From Actinacidiphila guanduensis (GTDB taxonomy: Bacteria; Actinomycetota; Actinomycetes; Streptomycetales; Streptomycetaceae): DNA of 64,000 nucleotides. The translations under genes were made by a program, and so were the position numbers. Shown here one piece after another: positions 52,242-59,609 of this stretch. The notes beneath the pieces are model-generated. The model had not been told where the DNA came from. It saw only the letters and a program-made list of their open reading frames with translations, and ran no database searches. The first letter of the stretch is position 1, and every line of letters begins with the position of its first letter. The stretch is from positions 124,001 through 188,000 of the forward strand of contig NZ_FNIE01000005.1 of NCBI RefSeq assembly GCF_900103985.1, in the 5' to 3' direction.

Positions 52242-54203
52242 TCAGTCCCCGTTCAGCGGTGCCATCGCCGTGCCGTCCGCCAGCCGTCCCGACAGCTTCG
52301 CCCGGGTGCCGCGGGGGGCCTGCACGGCCAGGAACCGGCCCTGCACGGTGGTGTCCACGCCGTTGGTGGCCGAGAGGGAGGCCGTGTTGCTGCTGCCGGC
52401 CGCCAGCAGGTACCAGTTCGTGGCGGGCGACTTCCACATCACCCCGGCCATCACGTGCGGCGAGAAGCGGCTGCACGCGTTGCCGTTGGCCTGCTGCCCG
52501 GCCAGCGCGCCGAGCTCGTTCGGCTTCGCGGCCGGCGGCACGAACTGCACGAAGGCCACGCCCGGTCCGCGCCAGGTGTCCGCGCGGTCGCAGGTCCACG
52601 TCGCGTCCCCGGCGCCTTCCGGCAGCGGAGTCCTGGCGAACTGCCAGGAGTTGACCGATCGGACGCCCTGACCGCGCAGTTGGCCGAGCCGGCAGGCGCT
52701 GTGCGCCCAACTCGCCAGCGCCTGCTGCCCGGTGGCCTCCAGCGGGGCGGCCGCGGGGCCCTTGCCCTTCGCCGGCGTCCAGGTCAGGTGCACCGGCGCG
52801 AGGTCGCCGAGGTCGCTGAGCAGGAAGGACTGGCCGGCGCCGATCGCGGGCGAGGAGTGCAGCTCCAGCACCGGCCAGGTCGAGCCGCACGCGGCGCTGC
52901 CGACCGCGGCCGCCTTCGCGTCGGGCATCGGCACCGGGTCGGTCACGCCGTCGGCCGCGCGGTGCAGCGCGGTGGCTGCCCGGTCCGGGGCGAGCAGGTC
53001 GCGGGTCTGCGCGGCGGTGATCCACGGGGCGGTCAGGAAGCGGGCGTTGCCGTCCACCCGGTCCACCAGGAGCGCCGCGGAAGTGGCGAGGTCGGTGTTC
53101 TGCACCTGGGCGAAGTCGAGCGCGGAGCCGCCCGAGCCGTGCCGCGGCTGGGCGTAGCGGACGATGCGCACTCCGTCGTAGAAGATCACCACGGTGGCCT
53201 CGTCCTCGTCCCCGGCGAAGAGCAACTGCGGGGGAGCGGTGGGGCCGGTGCGGGGGGTGCCGGGGGTGGCGCTGACCGTCACCGAGGAGCCGGGCGCGGC
53301 CCAGACCTCCAGGGCCCGGCGCAGCAGCGCGGTGTCCTTGACGCGGTTGCCGCGGGCGGGCCAGGCGGAGAAGTCCATCCGGGCGGTGGCCTTCCACTGC
53401 CCGGCCGGCACCCGCACCAGCGCGGCCGGGTCGAGGGTGTGCGGGTCGGCGCCGGGCGCGCCGGCGGCGGTGTACGCGTGCGACGAGCCGCCGCCCGTGG
53501 TGAGCGCGGCGATCACCGCGCCCGCGGCCACCACCGCGGTGGCGACGGCGCCGATCCTCGCCCGCTTGCGCCGCCGCAGCAGGTCGGTGGGGCGCAGGTG
53601 CACGGTGCACGGGTCGAGGTCGCCCACGGCGGGCGGGACCGCGGGCCCGGTGCCGCCCTGCGCCGGGACCCGTACGGCCGCGGCCGCCCGTACGGCCTCA
53701 CGCGGGTCGGGGGCGCCGGCCGCGTCCAGCAGGGCGCGGGTCTCGGGCTCGGGGAGCTGCTCGACGGTGAGCAGCACGTAGGCCGCGCGGGCCGCGGTCG
53801 GCAGCGAACCGAGGGCCCGCAGCAGCGCGGCCTCGGCCTCGCCGCCGGCGCGCGGGTTCAGCCGCAGGCCCAGTACGCGGGGCAGCCGCAGCTCCTCCAG
53901 CGCCTCGTGGATCCGGCCGCGCCCGCCGAATGCCATGGCGGCCTTGAGGACTTCGAGCCGCAGCACCCCGTAGGGGCCGTCCTGGCGGCCGTCGAGCGGG
54001 GAGGAGGGCAGGGCGCGCTGCACCAGGCGGTGGGCGGCGATGGCCCGGTGGTGCCGGCCGAGCCCGGCGGGCAGCGTCACGTAGGCGAGCCGCACCAGCC
54101 GCGGGTAGTGCTCGACGAGTGCCGCCTCGGCCTGCTCGACCGGGACGGGGCCGGCCGGGGACGTCGGGGCTGGGGTCGCGGCGCGTGCGGCTTGCGTGTT
54201 CAC
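52242..54203 (-). CDS. Membrane protein with sigma-like N-terminus and large extracellular part
   Basis: A 653-residue protein. Residues about 25-65 (VEHYPRLVRLAYVTLP) resemble ECF sigma region 2 and about 130-165 (LPTAARAAYVLLTVEQL, P-E-P-E-T-R-A-L-L) resembles region 4, both degenerate. A basic patch (LLRRRKRAR) precedes one membrane helix (about 215-236), and about 410 residues follow outside, with several cysteines and no motif I recognise. The GTG at 54203 is the natural start. The organisation suggests a membrane-bound regulator or sensor, but function is unknown. It lies upstream on the same strand side of glnII's terminator. Confidence 0.65.
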   Translation of the reverse strand: MNTQAARAATPAPTSPAGPVPVEQAEAALVEHYPRLVRLAYVTLPAGLGRHHRAIAAHRLVQRALPSSPLDGRQDGPYGVLRLEVLKAAMAFGGRGRIHEALEELRLPRVLGLRLNPRAGGEAEAALLRALGSLPTAARAAYVLLTVEQLPEPETRALLDAAGAPDPREAVRAAAAVRVPAQGGTGPAVPPAVGDLDPCTVHLRPTDLLRRRKRARIGAVATAVVAAGAVIAALTTGGGSSHAYTAAGAPGADPHTLDPAALVRVPAGQWKATARMDFSAWPARGNRVKDTALLRRALEVWAAPGSSVTVSATPGTPRTGPTAPPQLLFAGDEDEATVVIFYDGVRIVRYAQPRHGSGGSALDFAQVQNTDLATSAALLVDRVDGNARFLTAPWITAAQTRDLLAPDRAATALHRAADGVTDPVPMPDAKAAAVGSAACGSTWPVLELHSSPAIGAGQSFLLSDLGDLAPVHLTWTPAKGKGPAAAPLEATGQQALASWAHSACRLGQLRGQGVRSVNSWQFARTPLPEGAGDATWTCDRADTWRGPGVAFVQFVPPAAKPNELGALAGQQANGNACSRFSPHVMAGVMWKSPATNWYLLAAGSSNTASLSATNGVDTTVQGRFLAVQAPRGTRAKLSGRLADGTAMAPLNGD

Positions 54204-54289
54204 GCCCTGTCGAACGAGCCGCCCGGGCGATGGTCACCGGGCCGCACGCGCGGGGGATCACCCGAAGGCGTGAACGAAGGGGTGCATGC

Positions 54290-54330
54290 GAAAGGGGCGC
54301 TCCCGCCACGATCGGCGGAAACGCCCCTTC
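54290..54330 (-). terminator. Terminator hairpin of glnII
   Basis: GAAAGGGGCG at 54290-54299 pairs with CGCCCCTTC (54322-54330), with an inner CCGCC/GGCGG stem. It lies 15 bp past the glnII stop. Confidence 0.7.
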
Positions 54331-54344
54331 GTACGCGGGGGGGG

Positions 54345-55364
54345 TCAGACCAGGCCGGCCTTCTCCAGCGCGGAGCCGCAGGTGTCCACGATCAGCCGGG
54401 TGACGACGTACGGGTCGACGTTGGCGTTCGGGCGGCGGTCCTCGATGTAGCCCTTCTGGTCCACCTCGACCTGCCACGGGATGCGCACGGAGGCACCGCG
54501 GTTGGAGACGCCGTAGCTGTACTCGTTCCACGGGGCGGTCTCGTGGGCGCCGGTGAGGCGGGCCTCGACGCCGACGCCGTAGTTCTTGATGTGCTCCAGC
54601 GGCTTGTCGTCGCGGCCGAGCGCCTCGGCGGCCTCGATGATCGCGTCGTAGCTCTCGCGCATCTTCTTGGTGGAGAAGTTGGTGTGCGCGCCCGCGCCGT
54701 TCCAGTCGCCCTTGGCCGGCTTGGGGTCCAGGGTGGCGGAGATCCCGAAGTCCTCGGCGGTGCGGTAGAGCAGCCAGCGCGCGACCCACAGGTGGTCGGC
54801 GACCTCCAGCGGGCTGAGCGGGCCGACCTGGAACTCCCACTGGCCGGGCATGACCTCGGCGTTGATGCCGGAGATGCCCAGGCCCGCGGCCAGGCAGTTG
54901 TCCAGGTGCTTCTCCACCACGGGGCGGCCGAAGATCTCGTCGGCGCCGACGCCGCAGTAGTAGCCGCCCTGCGGGGCCGGGAAGCCGTTCTCCGGGAAGC
55001 CGAGCGGGCGCGAGCCCTCGAAGAAGGTGTACTCCTGCTCGATGCCGAACAGCGCTTCCTGCGCGGCGTACCGCTCGGCCGTCTCGCGCAGCGCGGCGCG
55101 GGTGTTGGACTCGTGCGGGGTGCCGTCGATGTTGAAGACCTCGCACAGCACCAGGCGGTTGGCGCCCCCGCGGATCGGGTCGGCGAAGTCGGCCACCGGC
55201 TTGAGGACCCGGTCCGACGCGTGCCCCTCGGCCTGGTTGGTGCTGGAGCCGTCGAAGCCCCAGATCGGCAGTTCGGCCCCGTCCGCCAGGATCTTCGTCT
55301 TCGAGCGCAGCTTGGCGGTGGGCTCGGTGCCGTCTATCCAGATGTACTCGGCCTTGTAGGTCAC
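54345..55364 (-). CDS. glnII: Type II glutamine synthetase
   Basis: A 339-residue eukaryote-like glutamine synthetase (GSII), heat-labile and not adenylylated. Motifs are W-G-F-D-G-S-S-T-N-Q-A, the metal/ATP segment E-Q-E-Y-T-F-F, A-E-V-M-P-G-Q-W-E-F-Q-V-G-P, H-T-N-F-S-T and G-V-S-N-R-G-A-S-V-R-I-P. GTG 55364 gives the N-terminus V-T-Y-K-A-E-Y-I-W-I-D-G as in other Streptomyces. It is probably regulated by nitrogen through the GlnR-like sites upstream, and serves ammonium assimilation under limitation beside the unseen glnA. Confidence 0.93.
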   Translation of the reverse strand: MTYKAEYIWIDGTEPTAKLRSKTKILADGAELPIWGFDGSSTNQAEGHASDRVLKPVADFADPIRGGANRLVLCEVFNIDGTPHESNTRAALRETAERYAAQEALFGIEQEYTFFEGSRPLGFPENGFPAPQGGYYCGVGADEIFGRPVVEKHLDNCLAAGLGISGINAEVMPGQWEFQVGPLSPLEVADHLWVARWLLYRTAEDFGISATLDPKPAKGDWNGAGAHTNFSTKKMRESYDAIIEAAEALGRDDKPLEHIKNYGVGVEARLTGAHETAPWNEYSYGVSNRGASVRIPWQVEVDQKGYIEDRRPNANVDPYVVTRLIVDTCGSALEKAGLV

Positions 55365-55451
55365 GGTGACGCCATCCTTATACGTACGTGAACGCGGGTG
55401 CGGGGCCCCGAGCCGCGCTGATCGGGCCGGACGGCAGCGTCCCAAGGACCT

Positions 55452-55489
55452 TTTTCCCATCCGTTGCCCACGTGTTAACCCTGTGTGAA
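55452..55489 (-). promoter_or_regulatory. GlnR-box-like element upstream of glnII
   Basis: On the minus strand TTCAC, TTAAC, GCAAC and GAAAA follow each other with six-base spacers (11-bp period), resembling the gTnAc-n6-GaAAc pattern of actinobacterial GlnR sites. The element ends about 88 bp before the glnII start. Individual matches are imperfect. Confidence 0.45.
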
Positions 55490-55620
55490 TCAACCCGTCT
55501 GACGTGCGGTTTCGTCGATTCGGCGGATCGGCCCGCACCGCCCGCCCCACCCTGCCCAGGAGCCACGTCTGCCGGCACCGGCGGGCCCGGCCCGCGGCCC
55601 CGGTGGGTAGGGTCGGGGGC

Positions 55621-55995
55621 ATGCCGCACACCAGGGTCGAGTACGACGAGGGCGTTGCCGCCGCCTTCGACCGCCGCGCGTTCGCCAAGGATCTGCACGA
55701 GACGCTCGTGGCGGTGGTCGGCGGCCGGGCCGAGGGCTGCAAGACGCGCTTCCTGCCGCTCGCCGACACCTACATCGCCGACGGCTCCGACGGGTACGCG
55801 ATGGTGCACGTCGAGATCGGCATCCTCGGCGGCCGCACCCCCGAGCGCAAGCGCGAGCTGTCCGAGGCGGTGATCGCCCTGCTGCGCAAGCACATCGCGC
55901 CCGTGCCGGAGGTCGAGCTGCAGACCTCCGTGGACGTGCGCGACCTGGACCGCGAGGCGTACGTGCGCGAGGACCGCCCGCGGGGTGCGCGATGA
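55621..55995 (+). CDS. 5-carboxymethyl-2-hydroxymuconate isomerase-like tautomerase
   Basis: A 124-residue protein starting MPHTRVEYDEG; the Pro after the initiator Met is typical of tautomerase-fold enzymes, where it acts as the general base after Met removal. Conserved further are L-P-L-A-D-T-Y-I-A-D, V-H-V-E-I-G-I-L-G-G-R-T-P-E-R-K and S-V-D-V-R-D-L-D-R-E-A-Y. It overlaps the following oxidoreductase gene by 4 bp. Homoprotocatechuate pathway genes are absent, so the actual substrate is uncertain. Confidence 0.82.
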   Translation: MPHTRVEYDEGVAAAFDRRAFAKDLHETLVAVVGGRAEGCKTRFLPLADTYIADGSDGYAMVHVEIGILGGRTPERKRELSEAVIALLRKHIAPVPEVELQTSVDVRDLDREAYVREDRPRGAR

Positions 55996-56864
55996 CGCTG
56001 CGGGTCGGGCTGCTCGGCACCGGGCCGTGGGCGTGGAAGGCGCACGCCCCCGCGCTCGCCGCGCACCCCGGTGCGGAGTTCGCCGGCGTGTGGGGGCGCA
56101 GGCCCGAGGCCGCGACGGCGATCGCCGAGCAGTTCGGCGCCCGCGCCTACGGCGACCAGGACGCCCTGATCGCCGACGTGGACGCGATCGCCATCGCCCT
56201 GCCGCCGCACCTCCAGGCGCAGGCCGCCGTGGCGGCCGCCCGCGCCGGCCGCCACCTGCTGCTCGACAAGCCCCTGGCCGCGACCGTGGACGACGCGCGG
56301 GCCGTCGTGGAGGCCGTCGACGCCGCGGGGGTGCGCTCGGTGGTCTTCTTCACCCTGCGCTTCGACGAGGGCGCGAGCGGGTGGATCGACACCCAGGCCG
56401 CCGCCGGCGGCTGGTTCACCGGCCGCGCCGACTGGTACGGCGCCGTCTTCAGCGGCGACGCCAGCCCGTACGCCGACTCGCCCTGGCGGCGCGAGAAGGG
56501 CGGCCTGTGGGACGTCGGCCCGCACGCGCTGTCCGTCCTGCTGCCGGTGCTCGGCGACGTCACCGAGGTGCACGCCGCCCGCGGCCGCGGCGACACCGTC
56601 CACCTGGTGCTGCGTCACGAGGGCGGCGCGTCCAGCACGGCGGTGCTCACCCTGACGGCGCCGCCCGCGGGCGCGGGGGTCGCGGTGGAGTTCCGCGGCG
56701 AGCACGGGGTCGCGACGTACCCCGAGGGCATCAACGGCCCTGCCGTGGACGCGATGGCGCGGGCGATCGACGCGCTGGCCGGGCCCGAACCGCATCCCTG
56801 CGACGTGCACTTCGGGCTGCGGGTGACCGAGATCCTGGCGGCAGCGGAGGAGTTGCTGGGCTGA
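55992..56864 (+). CDS. Gfo/Idh/MocA-family oxidoreductase
   Basis: A 290-residue NAD(P)-dependent dehydrogenase. The N-terminal Rossmann motif V-G-L-L-G-T-G-P-W-A (about 4-13) and the signature L-L-L-D-K-P-L-A-A-T (about 90-99, the usual E-K-P has Asp-Lys-Pro) are clear; the C-terminal beta-sheet domain has W-D-V-G-P-H-A-L. It is translationally coupled to the tautomerase-like gene. The family oxidises sugars, inositols or related polyols; substrate unknown. Confidence 0.85.
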   Translation: MTLRVGLLGTGPWAWKAHAPALAAHPGAEFAGVWGRRPEAATAIAEQFGARAYGDQDALIADVDAIAIALPPHLQAQAAVAAARAGRHLLLDKPLAATVDDARAVVEAVDAAGVRSVVFFTLRFDEGASGWIDTQAAAGGWFTGRADWYGAVFSGDASPYADSPWRREKGGLWDVGPHALSVLLPVLGDVTEVHAARGRGDTVHLVLRHEGGASSTAVLTLTAPPAGAGVAVEFRGEHGVATYPEGINGPAVDAMARAIDALAGPEPHPCDVHFGLRVTEILAAAEELLG

Positions 56865-57006
56865 CGCCCCGGCGGCGGGTCGGCAGGCCCTCGGGCGTTC
56901 CCCGGCGGCGCCGGGCGCACAACGGGGCGCACCTGGGCGAAAAGGATCACGCCGGATGCGGGTGCGGCCCCTTCCGGCCGCCCAAATCGGTGTCTATCGT
57001 CGAAGG

Positions 57007-57372
57007 ATGGACGCTGCGGACTGGTGGTCGATCGAGGTCATGGACGCCGAACACGCGGGGATCTCGGCCGCGTCGTGGCGTGCCGCGTACGAGCAGGCGC
57101 TCTCCGAGTCGTTGGTGACCAACGGCGCCGTGGGCTGGCAGTGGTTCGAGCACAGCTGGGGCGTCGTGCTCGAAGTCTCCTTCACCCGCGAGGAATCGTG
57201 GCGGCAGTGGCGCGCGCTGCCCGGCACCGGCGCCGCCCTCGACGCGGTGCCCGACCCGGTCGCCGGGCTGCTGGTGCACCGCGGCCACGGCGGCGCCTCC
57301 GGGGCGTACGTACCGCGCACCCCCCGGGTGCCTCCGGCAGCGGACCAGGTGCTGCTGCCCGAACCGACCTGA
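57007..57372 (+). CDS. Small protein of unknown function
   Basis: A 121-residue soluble protein with GAAGG directly ahead of ATG 57007. It is Trp-rich near the start (DWWSIEV, then W-Q-W-F-E-H-S-W-G) and ends in a Pro-rich tail. I recognise no domain. It stands between the oxidoreductase and the quinone reductase genes on the same strand, with gaps of 142 and 113 bp. Confidence 0.6.
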   Translation: MDAADWWSIEVMDAEHAGISAASWRAAYEQALSESLVTNGAVGWQWFEHSWGVVLEVSFTREESWRQWRALPGTGAALDAVPDPVAGLLVHRGHGGASGAYVPRTPRVPPAADQVLLPEPT

Positions 57373-57485
57373 GGCGTCGCGGCGGGTGGCATCGGTCCCG
57401 TGCGTGTCTTCCGTGCGTGCCTTCCTGCCGCCGCCTGCGCGCCGTCACGGGGAAGATTCCGCGGCCGCAGTAGCTTGTACGGACC

Positions 57486-58493
57486 ATGAAGGCGATCGTT
57501 TACACCACCAACGGCGGCCCCGACGTGCTCTCCCTCACCGAGCGGGAGGTGCCCGAGCCCGGTCCCGGCGAGGTGCGGGTCAAGGTCGAGGTCTCGGCCG
57601 TCAACCCCACGGACTGGAAGTCCCGGCAGAACACCGCGCCGCCCCGGCCCCAGGTACCCAACCAGGACGGCGCCGGTGTCATCGACGCGGTCGGCGCGGG
57701 TGTGCCCGCCGAGCGGGTCGGCGAGCGCGTGTGGCTCCTGCTGTCCGCGTACCAGCGGCCCGACGGCACCGCCCAGCAGTACACGACCGTGCCCGCCGAC
57801 CGGGCCGTCCCGCTGCCCGACGGCGCCTCCTTCGACCTCGGCGCGAGCCTCGGCGTGCCCGCGCTCACCGCCCACCGCGCCCTGACCGTCGCAGACGGCG
57901 GCCCCGACCGGCTCGCCCCCGGCGCACTGGATGGCGTCACCGTGCTGGTCGCCGGCGGCGCGGGCGCGGTGGGCAACGCGGCGATCCAGCTGGCCCGTTG
58001 GGCCGGCGCCACCGTCATCACCACGGTCAGCAGTGCCGAGAAGGGCGCGCTCGCCACCGCGGCCGGTGCCCACCACGTCGTCAACTACCGCGAGCAGGAC
58101 GCCGCTTCGGAGATCCGGCGGATCGCCCCCGACGGGGTGCACATCGTGGTCGAGGTCGCGCCCGGCGCCAACGCCGAACTCAACACGGCCGTTGCCGCCA
58201 ACGGCGCGGTGATCGCCTTCTACGCCGACGACCTGGGCACGTTCGGCGTGCCGATCCGCCCCTCGATGACGGCGAACCTGCGCTGGCAGGGCCTGCTGCT
58301 CTACACCGTGCCGCCTGCGGCCCTGGCCGCGGGCGTGGCGGCGGTGTCGGCCGCCGTCGCCGAGGGCGCGCTGCGCGGCGGCCCGGAGGCAGGGCTGCCC
58401 TACCACCGCTACCCGCTGGAGCGCACCGGGGAGGCGCACGAGGCGGTGCGCAACGGGGTGATCGGGAAGGTGCTCATCGACATCCCGTCCTGA
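57486..58493 (+). CDS. Zinc-independent quinone reductase (MDR superfamily)
   Basis: A 335-residue NADPH:quinone reductase-like enzyme. The N-terminal domain has V-S-A-V-N-P-T-D-W-K and the GroES-like fold without the catalytic zinc ligands; the cofactor domain carries V-T-V-L-V-A-G-G-A-G-A-V-G-N-A-A-I-Q-L-A (about 150-169) and A-T-V-I-T-T-V-S-S-A-E-K. The C-terminus G-K-V-L-I-D matches the family. Electron acceptor in vivo unknown. The 138 bp after it hold short degenerate CCTCGCCCCG repeats and no gene. Confidence 0.86.
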   Translation: MKAIVYTTNGGPDVLSLTEREVPEPGPGEVRVKVEVSAVNPTDWKSRQNTAPPRPQVPNQDGAGVIDAVGAGVPAERVGERVWLLLSAYQRPDGTAQQYTTVPADRAVPLPDGASFDLGASLGVPALTAHRALTVADGGPDRLAPGALDGVTVLVAGGAGAVGNAAIQLARWAGATVITTVSSAEKGALATAAGAHHVVNYREQDAASEIRRIAPDGVHIVVEVAPGANAELNTAVAANGAVIAFYADDLGTFGVPIRPSMTANLRWQGLLLYTVPPAALAAGVAAVSAAVAEGALRGGPEAGLPYHRYPLERTGEAHEAVRNGVIGKVLIDIPS

Positions 58494-58631
58494 CCCCTTG
58501 CCGCGGCCCCGTCCTGGCCCGGTCCTGGTCTCGTCCTGAGCCCGTTCCGGCCGCGTCCTCGCGCTGCCCTCGGCCCGCTTCCTGTCCTCGCCCCGTGTTC
58601 TGTCCTCGCCCCGCGTCCTGGCCGCGGACGG

Positions 58632-59099
58632 CTACTGTGCGACCAGCCGTTCGCGTACGGCCGGGGCCTGCAGGCCGAGGGCGGCCAGCAGGTCCGCGGC
58701 CGGGTCCGGGTGGCGGGCCGTGAGCAGGGAGAGCAGGAGGTGGCGGGGTGCCACCCGCCGCCCCTTGCGCTCGCTGTCCGCGTGGCGCTTGGCACCCGCG
58801 ACGGCCGCGCGGGCCGAGGAGTTGAGCGGCAGCCGCCGGTGGCCGCGGGTCAGGGGCGATTCGAGCGGGGCGTCCAGCCGGACGCCGATCGAGGCGAGCG
58901 CTTCGCGGTCCAGCGAGTCCAGCGCGGCCCTGCCTTGGGCGAGGCTCACCCCGAGCGCGCGGGCCGGGTCGTCCGTCGGGTCGACGAGCAGCGCGAGCAG
59001 CAGGTGGTCGGTGCCGATCCTGCGGTCGCCGCGCCGCTCGGCCTCGGTGCGGGCGAACTCGATGACGGGTTTGAGCCGCAAGCTGGCGGTCTCGGGCAT
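58632..59099 (-). CDS. Clp N-terminal repeat domain protein
   Basis: A 155-residue protein made of two Clp-N repeats: first about 1-75 (R-R-I-G-T-D-H-L-L-L-A-L-L), second about 80-155 (R-V-A-P-R-H-L-L-L-S-L-L). It has no ATPase domain, so it cannot unfold proteins itself and may bind substrates or a partner. The gene follows the small helix-turn-helix gene with a 10-bp gap, the two forming an operon behind a duplicated operator. Confidence 0.84.
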   Translation of the reverse strand: MPETASLRLKPVIEFARTEAERRGDRRIGTDHLLLALLVDPTDDPARALGVSLAQGRAALDSLDREALASIGVRLDAPLESPLTRGHRRLPLNSSARAAVAGAKRHADSERKGRRVAPRHLLLSLLTARHPDPAADLLAALGLQAPAVRERLVAQ

Positions 59100-59109
59100 G
59101 ACGGCCCCC

Positions 59110-59304
59110 TCACTTTCCGTACTTGGCGTGCACCGACTGGCGGGACACCCCGAGCGCGTCCCCGATCTGCTCCCACGACCACCCCTGCCGCCGGGCCAGC
59201 GCCACATGCGCCGCCTCGACCTGCTCGGCCAGCCGGTGCAGCGCGCCCACGGCCCGCAGGCCGACGGCGGGGTCCTCCGCGTTCATGACGGCGGTAATGT
59301 CCAT
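59110..59304 (-). CDS. Small helix-turn-helix regulator
   Basis: A 64-residue protein: an N-terminal helix (R-A-V-G-A-L-H-R-L-A-E-Q-V-E-A-A-H-V) and a C-terminal helix-turn-helix, W-S-W-E-Q-I-G-D-A-L-G-V-S-R-Q-S-V-H-A-K-Y (about 43-63). ATG 59304 is used because upstream in-frame codons lie in the operator. The perfect palindrome begins 5 bp before this start, so the protein probably represses itself and the ClpN gene. Confidence 0.84.
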   Translation of the reverse strand: MDITAVMNAEDPAVGLRAVGALHRLAEQVEAAHVALARRQGWSWEQIGDALGVSRQSVHAKYGK

Positions 59305-59308
59305 GGGT

Positions 59309-59351
59309 GTCAGTTTGGACTGACGGGCGGGATGTGTCAACCCAGACTGAC
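59309..59351. promoter_or_regulatory. Duplicated palindromic operator of the HTH-ClpN operon
   Basis: The perfect palindrome GTCAGT-TTGG-ACTGAC (59309-59324) is followed 27 bp along by the degenerate copy GTCAAC-CCAG-ACTGAC (59336-59351). Both share GACTGACGGG as a direct repeat. Confidence 0.7.
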
Positions 59352-59609
59352 GGGTGGGTGTGCGAGTGTGGGTGCGGGCGGTGTGGTCGGGGGTGGCCCG
59401 TGCGGGCCGCTGGTCCAGGGCGGGTCCGGGCGGGCGGCCCGGAGCGGCGGAGGCCGGTGGGGTGGGTGCCGGTGTGGGCGGGAATGGCCGAGGTGGCCCG
59501 GTGCCAGGTTCAGGGCGAGGGTCCAGGCGGGCGGGCTGGTGCGGGCTGGTGCCGGTGGGGTGCTCAGCCGGTGCGGCTCCGTGCGGCTTGGTGCGGCGGC
59601 TGCCACCGC

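Noticed and set aside
53698..55146. Alternative minus-strand gene overlapping glnII and its neighbour
   Set aside because: It is a shifted frame through glnII and the membrane protein, with Arg/Gly/Pro-rich content and no domain.
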